This document shows positions 37,509 to 49,178 of a stretch of DNA of 64,000 bases, in pieces. The notes beneath the pieces were generated by a model, which was not told the origin of the DNA, searched no databases, and was given only the letters and a program-made list of their open reading frames with translations. Within the stretch, counting starts at the first letter, position 1. Each line of letters opens with the position of its first letter. Position numbers and translations under genes: made by a program. This DNA comes from Isoetes taiwanensis (lineage: Eukaryota; Streptophyta; Lycopodiopsida; Isoetales; Isoetaceae): the NCBI GenBank assembly GCA_021234155.1, contig JAJEKV010000053.1, positions 470,523 to 534,522 of the forward strand. The letters run 5' to 3'.

Positions 37509-38763
37509 ACTATCTAACTCATGTAATTCTTATTGGCAAGATGCTTTGGCATATTTTGTGTTTCGGGGGGCAAAAAATAGCACTGTTTAAACAAAAAAAA
37601 AGGGGGCAAAAAAGTACGGAGCGGCACGTTCTTTCTCTGATCGTAGCTAGATCTGGGCAGTCTCTTGATGATTCTGGCGATTATGGCAGATCTTCTCTGT
37701 AGATATGATCGTATATAATCCTGTAATTTCAGAACCAGGAACCAACAAACCGAGACCATTTCTAAAATTTTCCTTGACTGGTCCTTCATCCAGCTTTTGC
37801 TCTGGTTCATATAAGAAAATTCCCACTGAGAGGAAAGGCCGAATGAGACATTTCGGGACCTCTGAAGAACTAGATTGTTCTAATTTCCATTCTGAGACAT
37901 TTATCTGCCCTAATTCCACACATATCTTCAACAAGTTTGGGGTTATGCTTCCTGTAGGATTGCTGGCCGCTTAGAGCTTCATTTCAGCCCATCTTGGCTT
38001 AAAATTGTGCTCTAGAGCAGCAACGTGTGTACTGAGCAGCACGTTCTTTCTCTGATCGATTCTTGGCTTAAAAATAGGTAAAGAAAAAAAAATAGAAAAA
38101 AACGAGATGCAGACAACGCTATATCTATTTCTCTCTGAGATCGATTCCTGGGCACCGCCTCTACAATCAACTGCCAAGGCACAATCTTCGGGTTCGCTAT
38201 AGAACCAAATTGCTCCTGCATCTTCCAGCGCCATCCAGCAAGGGCGCCACAGGTTGCCACATTTTAACTAGGCTACCAAGGGCAAAAGTTTCAGTGGGCT
38301 ACTTCAACAACAAACAGTATTGCTTTCGATAGGTTTAGCTGATGGGAGAAGAGCTAGTTTACCTCCACTAAGGGGACCGCCTCTACTTCTGGATTTATTT
38401 ATTTCTCTCCCAGCAATCAGACAGATACTTACACTATAGTCTAGCTTTTTACCATCAAATGAGCTTCTTACCATCGAATATGCCTTTGAGTAGTAATCGA
38501 GCAAGAGTTTTAGTCGGATCTGTGGAAAATATGCAAGCTCTGGTGTTCTTACCATCAGATATGCCTTTATTACATAAGTTACTTACCTTCACCATTAATT
38601 CCAGGGAAAAAAGGGAAATTTGCTTGCTTTAATTCTATCTGCATTTGTTGCTAGGTTACTTATAATATTGCATTTTTACTCTTGAGAATGTAGAATATTG
38701 ACAAAGATAGTGCAAGAGGAGAATGGTTTTCTTCTGAGATAATCTTGGGCATTAAAAGTCCCC
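37509..38763 (+). repeat. 1.25 kb direct repeat, left copy
   Basis: Matches 49679-50935 over its whole length in the same orientation, from 'tctaactcatgtaattc' to 'cttgggcattaaaa'. Many internal words are identical, such as 'ggcaagatgctttggcata', 'gattctggcgattatggca' and 'gagcttcttaccatcgaat'. The 'cacgttctttctctgatcg' phrase occurs twice within the copy. Short frames on both strands are shared by the two copies but have no motif. It may be an LTR pair of a non-autonomous element or two copies of one repeat family. Clear TG...CA ends and a primer site are not visible. Confidence 0.85.
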
Positions 38764-39052
38764 CCTCCTCCCCTTAAAAAACTAAAAGCAGGCGACTCAG
38801 AGGTCAAAACTACAATAGCAAAAAAAAAAGGGGATGCATTCATGGATTACCCCTAGTCTTTTACCGCATCCACCGGTGAAGCCCAAGACCAGAAAGGAAA
38901 TAAGGGAGGTTCAGATTCAGTGAGCTATTTAAAGAATGACTTAGCAAGGCATTTGGTTGCAATCAATTCATAGCTCAAAAGTCGGGTTCAGAAAACCCCA
39001 TGGCCTTCTTCATAGGTCAGGAAGAGCCGCAATTCTAGATCTTTCCTAAATG

Positions 39053-39094
<42 letters not shown>

Positions 39095-39584
39095 GGAGGG
39101 GTGTCTCTTGCACTCCATGCCATATGGGATGAAATGGATGCTCTTGCTTTAAGCATTTTCCCAACCATTATAAGACCCATCTATGGAAATCATTATGAAC
39201 TAAATGCATTTCATGTAGCCTAGAAGTTAAAGTGACAATCATAGATTATAGTCGATGATTGACTTGCATTGATGATAATGGCAAGTTTAACCTTGGCTGA
39301 TGTATCTTCATCCCATATTCCATAACCAAAGTATGTGATTGATAGACCATCTAGAATACCAACACTACAACACTGACATTGTTTAATCCAATACCGTTGT
39401 TATAATGGCTTTGACTTTTATACATTTTGAACTGACAATGGATACTTTTGCACCAATTTGAAGAAAAGAAATGTTCGCGGCGGCTTCTTGTACTTATAAG
39501 TGGTATAGCTAATATATATTTCTCTTGGGAATTAAAAGGGTAGCTTCCTGATTTTTAGCATGAAGTGTCAAATGAGTTTTATAC
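38764..39584. other. Spacer with T37 run
   Basis: Lies between the left direct repeat and the transposon. A run of 37 T at 39057-39093 could be the A-tail of a retroposed sequence on the minus strand. No gene is recognised. Confidence 0.55.
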
Positions 39585-39588
39585 AAAT

Positions 39589-39610
39589 GGGTAAAAGCAC
39601 GCTGTGGTGT
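39589..39610 (+). repeat. Left terminal inverted repeat and TSD
   Basis: 22 bases matching the right terminus with one mismatch, preceded by the AAAT target duplication at 39585-39588. This is where the transposase would be expected to cut. Confidence 0.85.
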
Positions 39611-40998
39611 TCCAATTCGGCTGTCCCCACTGTCCCCCCAAAATATGGCGTTGCATCCACCACTTTTGTGGTATGAAAGTATAATTATGGCACCGCTCAG
39701 CTGCCGTTATTTAAGAATAGAGTCCCAATTTGTGGGGGAAATTCTAATTTCAAAAACTAAAATTCAAATTCCTATTATTTGGCCCCTTCCTGTTCTTTGC
39801 CTACGTCCTGTTCTTTGGCTCCCTCCCTGCTGCAAGCTCCAATCCATTGTGGATATGGATGTCAATGAGGTAATCTGTCCACAAACCGGCATTTCGCATG
39901 TGAGAAAACGAAGAAGAACCAAGGAACAAGAAATGTTGAAGAAAAGATGCCGAGGAAAAAGAAGAAGAGAAGAAAAATTGGAGCTTGCGAAATTGGCGAA
40001 GGATCCGTTCATCAAGAAGTGCAAGCAAGAAACGCCAGTATTGTCCTTAATTTGCTAATGTCTTTCCATAAACGACCAAAAGAATGGAGGATAGCATGAA
40101 GAAAGAAATTTTACTTGAGTTTTTGAGGATAAAACATTGGAAAAATTCATAGGTGAAGAATTAAAGGATTTAAGCCAAGAGCATCGTTATAAGGGGAGCC
40201 TCTAGGACGCCATGCAGACCGTCAAACTCTCTACCGAATGATATTTAGCTAGCCCAAGAATAGTCGCCCTTGCAATGTCCGGTACCTGCGCCGTGCGGTC
40301 TGAAAACAAGTGACAAAATCAGTCAGCGAGATCTTGGAAAGGTATTAGGTGTTCACCCAAGAAACCTGCGAAAGGCAAAGAAAAAGAGGGAAGAGATCGA
40401 TTACAATGGTGGGAAATGGGTTTCTTACAAGAGGGCTAAAAGATTCGATGCAATTTCAGATGAACATATAGAAAAGATTCAAAATTTTTGGATTGAGAAC
40501 ACCAGAGTGTCTCCTAACACAAAGAATATTAGAACTAGAAGATTGGAGAGAAATGTAAGAGAAGAACATGCTGCCCACTATCTGGAGGAATCACATGTTA
40601 GTTTATTTCTGTTATTCATGTTTTCTTAGCTATGGTGCTTAGTGTGGTGGTGCATGTGGTGGTTATTGTGTTGTACAGTGATTGTGGTGTACTGTATGCA
40701 GCATGTGAATTGTGTGTAGTTGACTCTAGTCTGAAATGCAATATTTAATGTTTGGAATATTAGAACATGACAGAATTGAGTACTCCTTTACTGGGTGTGT
40801 ATACAGTCTAAACATATTTGAGAATGATAGATAACTAACTGATCCTAAGAAGTACAAATTTTTGCTGAATAAAGACAAATTTTTGTCAGATTCAAGCACA
40901 GCTCTGTTGGAAAGTATAATATATTAAAAAAAGGATCTTACAAAATTTGGCTTTCCATTGAAAGCTCTGTACCCGAGAACTAAATTTACATGCATTTC

Positions 40999-41526
40999 CT
41001 AAGCAGCAGGAAATGCTGGTATGACTGGCTCGAGAACTGGTGCATCCAAAATTATTGTTTTCTGCACTAAAGCATCTAAGCTTTCTGCAGTCATCCCAGA
41101 ATTTAACAGGATGAGGTTTGCCAGTGCTTCCTGCATCCCCTGGTGGTAAGAACGCAACAGGATCACTAATTCCCGCTATTGCAGGCTCAGACCGGGCAAG
41201 TGACAGAGAACAAATAAACCAGCTGACCTTGCAGCAGCATGTAACATAAGGTCATGGACCTTGTCTAAGAGCTCACTTACTGTCAATTTGCACCCAAGCA
41301 TAGCCATTGAAGGCCCAGCATCCAGTCTGTTGTATGGCTTTAGGTTGGATTCGAAATCAGCAAAGAAGGTGGATTTACGCATTTCCACCTTCAGAGATCG
41401 GTCACGAGCCCTATTTAACATATGCCGAATGCCCTCCTCGCTCACCCTAGAATGGCCGTAGTGATCTCTGAACATATTCCCTACCGTTGCCGGAATGAAC
41501 TTGTTCGATTGGGAATGAAACGGCAA
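40999..41526 (-). pseudogene. Minus-strand ORF inside the transposase intron
   Basis: 176 codons on the minus strand with a single in-frame TAG (41176-41178). It is read as one protein because composition and frame continue smoothly on both sides of that stop. The N-terminal part has GNMFRDHYGHSRVSEEGIRH and RARDRSLKVEMRKSTFF. The middle has KLTVSELLDKVHDLMLHAAA. The C-terminal part (about 41170-40999) has RELVILLRSYHQGMQEALAN and ILDAPVLEPVIPAFPAA before the stop. It looks helical and soluble, with no domain recognised. It lies wholly within the transposase intron, antisense to it. It could be a third transposon gene or an exon of a captured gene. Confidence 0.5.
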
Positions 41527-41659
41527 AAATCAGACGCAGGAACAGGATTTAGGACCCAGATCCTTTTCTAATGATTAGAAGAGGAATGTAATTATTATCA
41601 GGGTGTACGAATTTCAGAAATGTTTATGAGAGCAGGCAGATTTTTTATGTCAGACGAAA

Positions 41660-42440
41660 TAGGATAAAAGTGATGTGATGTGATGTGTGGTGTGGTGTCG
41701 TGATGGTGTGGTGTCGTGGTGCTAAGCGTGGCGCGATGTGGTGTGGGGTGCGTTATGTCCATGGTGTCATGTGGGTGTGTGCATGTTAATGTATGATATG
41801 TGGGATTCAATTTTATTTATTCTCCCCTTACCCCACCACACCCCATCATCTATCCCACCACCATAGACTACCACCACATCTTTGCGACCACCACATTACC
41901 ACCACATGCACCACATTGTCCATTACCACCACACTCCACACATTCCACCATATCCCACACCACACTCCTCCACCACACTCCACCACCACCACCACACTCC
42001 CATGTACCACACTCCACCACCACCACCACTCAACCATGTACCACACCACACCCTCCACCACACTCCACCACCACCACCACACCACATCACACCACAATCC
42101 ACAACACCACACTACACCACCACCACCCCCCACCACACTCCACCACACCACACCACACACCACCACTCCACCATCCATCATACCACCACACACCACTACA
42201 CCCCCACCACCACCCCCACCACCCACCACCCTCCACCACCCCACCACCACCACACCCCCCACCCCCACCACCACACACCACTCCACCACCCACCACACTC
42301 CACCACCACTTCACACTCCACCATTTGGTGTATGGTGTATGGTGTGTGGTGGGGTGTGGTGTGGTGTGTGGTAATGTACACAACACTAAGGTGCTCGTTC
42401 TTGAATATGATGAGTGTGGGGCATAGTATGGTGCATGGTT
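41660..42440. repeat. CCACCA-type array with inverted flanks
   Basis: The core at about 41825-42312 is CCACCA/CCACAC-type on the plus strand. It is flanked by GTGGTG/GTGTGG-type sequence at about 41665-41745 and 42322-42375, so the array itself has inverted halves. It lies in the transposase intron. Long frames in all directions across it are repeat by-products, not genes. Confidence 0.9.
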
Positions 42441-44369
42441 TGGTGTGATATACACATCCTAACAGTTTAGTGTTCATTTCATGCAGATGCTATTGTTCAA
42501 GAGGTTTTACGGACCAACATCCAGAATTAAGATTCGTCTTTGAGCTTTTGAGAAGCTAAAACCCTGGTTTGTTGTGAAATTGAAGGACTTCAATAGTTCT
42601 TTGTTGCATTCAAAGACGTGAGGATGCAAATGCTAGTGGATGGACTCAATGGGATGAGAACCAAACATCCTAAGAATTGCACTTGCACCTGCGATGTTTG
42701 TAGATCACATGAACTTGGTCAATGCAGGGGCACACCGGATAAAATTGCAAAGTCTGAGGAAGCTTGTGGAGATCTATATTATGTCCAAAAGTGAATTAGA
42801 TGAGTTTCACAAGAAGGCGTGCATCCTTGGAGATTGTGGTTTGTGTGGAATCAAAGAGTTTAGGACTGCCCCATGGAAGAAAGTGGCGAATGAGGAAAGT
42901 GAAATGGGAGTACATTGACTATGAAAAAAGACAACGCCTCGAGTTACGTAGGAGACCCGACTCATCAGTACAATGAGACGAGGCAAAGAAATACGGATAA
43001 ACCGAAGAGCGTCTAAAAATCTTTCCATTGCATAATTTCCGGTACCAATGGCATGCAAAACAATTTAAGGAGCTTCTAGAGAATCTCCCGGCAGATGCAT
43101 GTCTTTTCGGTAGTGGATGTTGCGAGAACTATACATTCAAGAAACAAGAGGAGGTGCGGTCGATGCCTTTGGGTCAATAACGAGATTACCATTTTGGTTC
43201 AAATAACATATCGGTATGACTTCGATGGCGGATGAGATTATCAAGGAAACACATTACTATGTATCGGATGATAGGGAACACGATACTTTGTTAGGTGCAA
43301 CCTTTGCTTCATGAAGCACCACAAATATCACGGAAGCGAGAAAGGAAGGGTGCCAAAGAGACATTATGTGTTTTCGGATGGTGCGACATCTCAATTCAAG
43401 GCTTCTAGACCATTTTACTTTGTGGCTAGGTACACAAAAACGTCAGCGATGTCTATATGATGTGGAATTTTTTGGTTCTAACCACGGGAAAAGGTGAACA
43501 CGATGGCAAAGTTTCTTTGAGTTGAAGAGATGGTTAAGACAAGCGCAATTAAAATACAAATGTATAAAATTGGGTAATGCTCATGAAGTGGTAGAAGTTC
43601 TTTGAAGAGATGTTTACTTGTGGAACATCAAATGGATGAATACATCCAAAACCCGATAAGAGGAAGAATATAAAAAGGTTCTTTGGGAAGTCAAGGTGGA
43701 GGATATAGATAGAAAGAAAGTATGGGGTGCGAAAGGATTTTGGACACTAGGGCGATCCATTGTGTACATGCATTCAATCCTGAATCTCCATTCGCGATTG
43801 CACACGAGGGAACTTTCATGCTTCTCGCCGGCTCTTTGCTTGGATGGCATGTGGGACGATTGTGTGAACAAGCACTATGTTGATAATTGGAAACTTCAAG
43901 TTATTGTACCATCCTCCAATGTGCATCTTTGACATTGAGGGCCGTAAATCCAAAGAGTCCTTGTTCTCCTCCAATCCCACGATGTTAGCAGAGGCACTTA
44001 GAGTTGGTGATAATTTTGCTGTCGTTGCTCCGAAAGGGAATGATGAGGGTTCTGAATTTTGGATTCTAATGTGCACAAAACCAAAATGGATAGTGGAGAA
44101 AGACTTCCAACTCAATGGAACATGGTACCTCGCCGGTGATAGTGTCATAGAAGGTATGTATTACAAGAAGGGCCTTAGAATCAGCCGGCTTATGATCTTT
44201 GCGAAAAAAAGCGCCTTAGGCATAGTATTCACAACACGTCTGTGCAATCAGACTTCACATGCCACCAACTAAACGTCAAAACAGGACTGTATATAGGCTG
44301 GATCCTTTAGATGAGGAGAAAATTTTACGGAATTTACCCGAAGTTCTTTCTGATGATGATGAAATGTAA

Positions 44370-45625
44370 GACCATTCTGTAGTTTTCAGAACTCATGTGA
44401 AGTTTTGTGCTTCAGCTGTGAAAATGAGTTTGTCTTGATTTCTTTTGAAGATTTGAATTCTTCTGAACACTTGATTCCTTTGTTTGTGAGATGAATTGAA
44501 TATGAATTTTCATTCAAATGAATCGAGGTTACAATAACAATTATGTACATAAGAAAGATATACAGTGATTTAAAGTACGAGGTGACTCATGCACCTACAT
44601 ACTTCCCAATACATATGTTCCTCTCAGTTCCAGATTTTGTTGCTTATAATCTTAAAATTTCAAGCATGAACACTCTAACATCAACTAGATCCCGGGTGCG
44701 AAATGTCCACAACCCGCGGTTAACCACACTTTATCAATAACGAGTTTGGTTTCTCTCTTTGCATTTGAGTTGACTTACTAGATCGGACAACAATATATTC
44801 ACTCCTTTCAAGTACCCCCTCACAAATTTGTGCATAAACGGAACATCTGGCGGGCCACATGAATGACCATCGGTTTGAAGAAGGCGTTAAAATTTTCACA
44901 ACATCCGAGATTGTAAAGCTGAAATTATTGTGTCCAAGCAATTCTAGGAGCCCCATTCAAAGTTTGTTGTCATTGTGCCACAACAAAGAAAATGCAATGA
45001 GCAAGCACTAACCTCTCAATATGTGCCCTTACGCCATGCAAGCCCGAAAGCTATCAAAGTGATATATCCCCGGTTTATATCTGTGCGAGACACGCGTGGC
45101 TTACAATCGAAAAAAAGGTCCATGATGTCCATCACAAGCGTGCAAAAATATGTAACCGGCACTTATCCGATTCACATGTTTCCTTATTGTTTTATAACTA
45201 TTTGTGTTATTGGACAATGTCGAAAGAAAAAAGAGGTCAAAGAAATGAAAGGGATGGCTCATTCCTTGGGCATCAAGTAGTATTTCATGTATCCGCAAAC
45301 ATATGCATATGATGGCACAATCCCCGATGATCACAAATCAGATGAAAGTATCACCTTGAGAAGAGGAGGATCAATTGATCATTGAACCACCGCGTGATCG
45401 GCTTCCAAAATTTTGATGTCTGTGGAGCTAATCACGATAGTTTCAGTTCCACTCAAAGACCACTTCCAAATGTGTATTTGGCTTTAGATAGACGAGGGGG
45501 AGGCTAAGCTCTATCATCTCTAGTTCTAAACACACACGAGAACATTTGCTCACAATCCATTCAAATATTTTAAATTGAAAAAGTACAACACATATCATAG
45601 AATTTTTTTTTACTTATATTGACTT
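44370..45625. other. Convergent spacer between transposon genes
   Basis: Separates the 3' ends of the plus-strand transposase gene and the minus-strand FCP1-like gene. Minus-strand frames at 44956-44720 and 45334-45101 look mildly protein-like (RWSFMWPARCSVYAQICEG), but no motif is recognised. They could belong to the last exons of the minus-strand gene or be noise. Confidence 0.4.
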
Positions 45626-48600
45626 TCAAAGAGTTTTACAAGATTCATTTATGAAAATACTTGTCGAAAGCATTTTCATGCGGTTGATTCTTGACTCTTC
45701 AGAATCCCACATGTTCCACATTTGATGTTCCTTCACATAAGTCGGGCACACTTCGCAGCGAAGTCCCTCCACCCATGGTTTGAGTTGCTCCAAAAGGAAA
45801 TTGGAATCCAACCCGTCCGAGCAAAACTATTTGGACATATCATTGTGTTCTACCGGGTTGGCGTAAACCCTTATATCTGTTGTCATCTATCCACAATGTG
45901 TTTTTCACTTGGTATTTCGAGAATTTCGGTACACTTTGGACAGATCCTTAAGGGAAATTGGCTTATTAACCACTTTTAATTTTGTGTTGGTGCAGTCATC
46001 CTGATTCCAAATAAAAAGAAATCTGCCCTTATATTCCTGCAGCAACTTTCTCATCAACAAGTCAACATTACTCTTAGCCATGTTGGACCACAATGCAATT
46101 TCAAATTTTGAAAAATAACATTCTAAGAACTCCTGTAATCCAGGCCTGGAAACTGCTGCCTTTTGAAGGTTCAATTTCTGGAGGGACACTTCTGGCTCGG
46201 CCGATGCAGGGATCCTCTCTTTCAAGTCATAAAACTTGCCTAAAACCCCATTAAAATCCAGAACAAGGAGAATTTCAGTTAACCTCTTGGTTTTTCTTGG
46301 TTGAGGTTGTATTGGACTCGTTGAGCAGTCTGTATCTTGTCCAGGATCCGGGGTTTCTTTGTCAACTTCATCACCTGCATCCGCATTTTGGCTCATGTTC
46401 AGCTCCAAAACTTTTTTCTGGTGAAGGACCCCGGCCAGAATGAATCTCAAGGGAATTAATTTCCCCCCCCTAAAACAGATGCACTAGGAATCTCTTCGTG
46501 ATGGCTTCCAGTTGCAGTAGCATTTATCTCTGTAACATAATTGAAATGAGGAAGACCATAGAAAAATACAAAAAAATAAATCATGTATGTGGCATCGGTA
46601 CTTACTTGTTACGACTGCATTCAGTTCACTATCCAAATTTCGTTTTGGAGTCTCCACACCGTCAGCAGCTGGCATTGACTTAGAAGTATCAAATGGGGTG
46701 AATTCTAGGTACAACCGGGAGGTATCTTGCAGTCTCATAACTGATCGAGGCGTGGATAACTGTTGGATATCCTTGGTCTCAAATTTCTACAATTCTGCAA
46801 ACACTAAGTCGGGTAGGACCTGCGGACAACATCAGTAAACATTAGTTAAGGCACTTACTTGTGTCTATTGGTTCTTGTGATACCACTCGAACACCAAAAG
46901 CCAAAAGCCATGTCTCAGTCATAATGTGGACACAACTGGGGCTGCAGCAGGTTCTAGAGTGTCTGCAAAACAAATTCAAAATCAATAGAGTCTTTAGACG
47001 AGGGTTAGAGATGATAATATTTACCTCAAATGGTGTGATAGACATGGAATGTGATATTGGTGGCGCATTCGCTATCACAACCGGCAACATTTTACCCTCC
47101 CATTTTAATACACGTCCACAAAATGGACAACCTTCATCACCCTCTTTTTCAAGGCCAGAAGCATTGAAAGTGCGATCTAAAGGAGGTCATGACCACTACG
47201 CCGGAAAAATCTCAAATCTTTGCATTCGAGGTTGCGGCTCCAGCAAGAAGTCTTCACATGCCTTTAGCTCAATTTCAGTTTACGCGGTTCCTTATTTAAC
47301 TGATTCATCCCGAGGCAAACACCGCACCATTTAGCTCTTCATTCTTTAGTTCGCTACAACCCCAACACCCTCTGGCCGCTTTTCGATTTGTTGTTATGAT
47401 TGATTGCCATCCATGCAAATCAGCTCTAATTTCCGATGTTTTATGCCCATCAACTCAATCTTTCTTTTGATATCATTTTTCCTATCCTCCTTTGCTTGCA
47501 ATCATTGCTTGCATCTATCAAACCTAGCTGATGTTGCAGCCAACCATTCCTTCACAAGTCCGCCATAGTCTCCAAAACAAAACACTACATATATGTCGAC
47601 CTCCTAACATAGTAAACCCGCGTCTTTGATGGAAAAAACCACAATCACACACCACACAACACAAGGTACTCTCTACACACCACCACATACCACACACCAC
47701 ACAACATATGCTGCACAGTACACACCACACAACACGCTGTGGTGGTAGCAAGGAGTGGTGGGACATTGTGTAGGGTGGTGAAGTGTGGTGGTGTGTGTGG
47801 TGGTGGTGGTGGGGTTTGGTGGTGGTGGTGGTGGTGGTGGTGGTGGGGTGTGTGGTGGTGGTGGAGTGTGGTGTGGGACATGGTGGAGTGTGGTGGTGGT
47901 GGATTGTGGTGTGGGACATGGTGGATTACGGTGGTGTGGTGTGGTGGTGGTGGATTGTGGTGTGGGACATGGTGGAGTGCAGTGGGTGTGGTGTGGTAGT
48001 GGTGGAGTGTGGTGGTGGTGGTGGAGTGTGGTGGTGGTGGAGTGTGGTGGAGGGGTGTGGTGTGGAAAATGGTGGAGTGTGGCAGTGGGAGATGGTAGAG
48101 TGTAGTGGTGGGAGATGGTGGGGTGTGGTGTGGGACATGGTGGATGCCAACAACTCACCACTCACCCGGACCACACACATACCTCATCTATCATTCGGCA
48201 TCCATTGCAACGAAATGCCCCACAGATGGCATCATAGAGACACAACATGACAATACAAACATGATGCAAAATGGTAGTAGACATGCCTGATTCTTGAAGT
48301 GGATTTGATGTTACCTTTTCTGTGTTGATAGAAACAATCTAGGTCAAGCTTGAGATTTTTTTCTGTTGTAACACAACTAATAATTGAACATACCTGCAAT
48401 GGCATGTTTTGGCCTCAGAACATTGCTCTGCTTTTCTATTTTGATTGTGAGTTCAGATTGAATGTGTGGTCTAGAGGAACCTGATTTGGTTTTTTCTTTA
48501 TCATCTTCATCATCTTTGTCACTTTTACTATTTTCCTCCTGGTCAGGTTGGATTTGCCTATGCTTTCTCTTGGGTCTAGAAGAACTGGCCTCTCGCTTTC

Positions 48601-48959
48601 GTCGGTTTTATAATAATCCGGAAGCTCTTCCAATTAACGACCTCCCCTTTATATGTGTAATAAGCCAACGCCGAGTTCCGAGAGCCATTCCACCCCATGT
48701 ATGTGGCTTCCCTGTAATTCTTTTGTAAATTTGCATGAACTCTTTGTATTGTTCATTGCTCAGATTCTTCAACCTGTAACATATGCCTTAATTTTTCAGT
48801 TTGAACAAAAACATTTGGGGGAAAATACCTGTAGCCAGATTTATTTGGAACTCTGTCACCCCAAAGCTTCTTTAGATCTTCATGGGCACAATCTCTTGTT
48901 TGAGGAGAGATTTCATCGTGTAACCAGTGGCATTCAATTCTGACTCCATTAGAGTTCAA
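45626..48959 (-). pseudogene. Transposon gene with FCP1/NLI-like HAD phosphatase domain
   Basis: Multi-exon minus-strand gene convergent with the transposase. From the 5' end: RIECHWLHDEISPQTRDCAH and WGDRVPNKSGYR (48950-48826); YKEFMQIYKRITGKPHTW and a charged linker (about 48770-48400); donor CAG/GTATG at about 48394; an intron with the CCACCA array; FGDYGGLVKEWLAATSARFD (about 47570); cysteine pairs KWCGVCLGMN and GCPFCGRVLKWEG (about 47310 and 47110). The C-terminal HAD domain (46450-45905) has VLDFNGVL, SRPGLQEFLECYF, IALWSNMAKSN and FIWNQDDCT, then LWIDDNRYKG in the next frame (about 45890). The last frame ends at 45626. Introns of 76 bp (46530-46605) and possibly 39 bp (about 46821-46859) have GT-AG ends. 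The second Asp of the FCP1 DxDx(T/V) motif is Asn, so phosphatase activity is doubtful. A G8 run near 46466 and a base near 45930 shift the frame. The 5' start codon is uncertain. Confidence 0.7.
47640..48180. repeat. TGGTGG-type array in FCP1-like gene intron
   Basis: Plus strand is CACCACA-type at about 47640-47735 and TGGTGG/GTGTGG-type at about 47738-48140. In the sense of the host gene (minus strand) the main block is CCACCA-type, the same sense as the array in the transposase intron, so the two arrays are inverted copies 5.3 kb apart. Frames across it are not genes. Confidence 0.9.
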
Positions 48960-49156
48960 TCGGCAAGAAGCGGCAAAAAAACAGAAGAAGAGGGGATTAT
49001 TTCTTAATTCAAAATGAGGGACAATGACGTGGCATAAAATTCAAAATAACCGACGCTCATTAATTCGCACTCCCGCAATCTCCGCTTCGGTATGCACCAC
49101 CCGATTCTACCACAAAGTGGGTGCCAAAATGTGGCGTCAAAATGCGTGTTTTTGAT

Positions 49157-49178
49157 ACACCACATCGTGCTTTTACCC
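49157..49178 (-). repeat. Right terminal inverted repeat and TSD
   Basis: Plus strand ends CGTGCTTTTACCC, the inverse of the left end, followed by the AAAT target duplication at 49179-49182. The segment between the first exon of the minus-strand gene and this end (48960-49156) would hold that gene's promoter. Confidence 0.85.

Larger units (their letters stand above)
39855..44369 (+). pseudogene. Transposase-like gene, one long intron
   Basis: Likely the transposase of the 9.6 kb element. Exon 1 (from Met at 39855) encodes a very basic segment (HVRKRRRTKEQEMLKKR). Exon 2 (about 40270-40596) has LGKVLGVHPRNLRKAKKKRE and NTRVSPNTKNIRTRRLERNV. The intron at 40597-42486 has GT and AG ends, and exon 3 continues in the same phase with LLFKRFYGP. 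Exon 3 carries a cysteine-rich part (NCTCTCDVC, CILGDCGLCGIKEF), FPLHNFRYQWHAKQFKELLE, ENYTFKKQEEVRS, FSDGATSQFK (43371-43400), FFGSNHGKG followed by EHDGK, WLRQAQLKYK, and a C-terminal LRVGDNFAVV...GMYYKKG part. It ends at TAA 44367. I recall these motifs from large uncharacterised transposase-like proteins of mosses, ferns and cnidarians. In-frame stops (about 42541, 42987) and several frameshifts, some in homopolymers, break it. Confidence 0.7.
39589..49178 (+). mobile_element. 9.6 kb TIR DNA transposon with three genes
   Basis: The left end reads GGGTAAAAGCACG, C, TGTGGTGT (39589-39610). The reverse complement of the right end (49157-49178) is the same except A for C at position 14. Weaker inverted similarity continues inwards, with a 'cac-tttgtggta' block at about 39657-39676 and about 49110-49130. 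The flanks are AAAT at 39585-39588 and AAAT at 49179-49182, a perfect 4 bp target duplication. Inside are a transposase-like gene (plus), a convergent FCP1-like gene (minus) and a small minus ORF within the transposase intron. A 4 bp duplication plus a large transposase fits the Sola type among known superfamilies, but this is inference. The element lies between the two 1.25 kb direct repeats. Confidence 0.85.

Noticed and set aside
37509-38763. Host gene coding for the short frames shared with 49679-50935
   Set aside because: The shared frames lack motifs, sit on both strands and shift between copies. The similarity is at DNA level across non-coding parts too.
41793-42477. Several long overlapping frames (up to 208 codons) rich in His, Thr, Pro or Val, Gly
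   Set aside because: They are translations of the CCACCA-type array in every frame. No non-repetitive protein sequence is present.
47524-48250. Long His/Pro-rich and Trp/Gly-rich frames on both strands
   Set aside because: Same cause: simple repeat in an intron of the FCP1-like gene.
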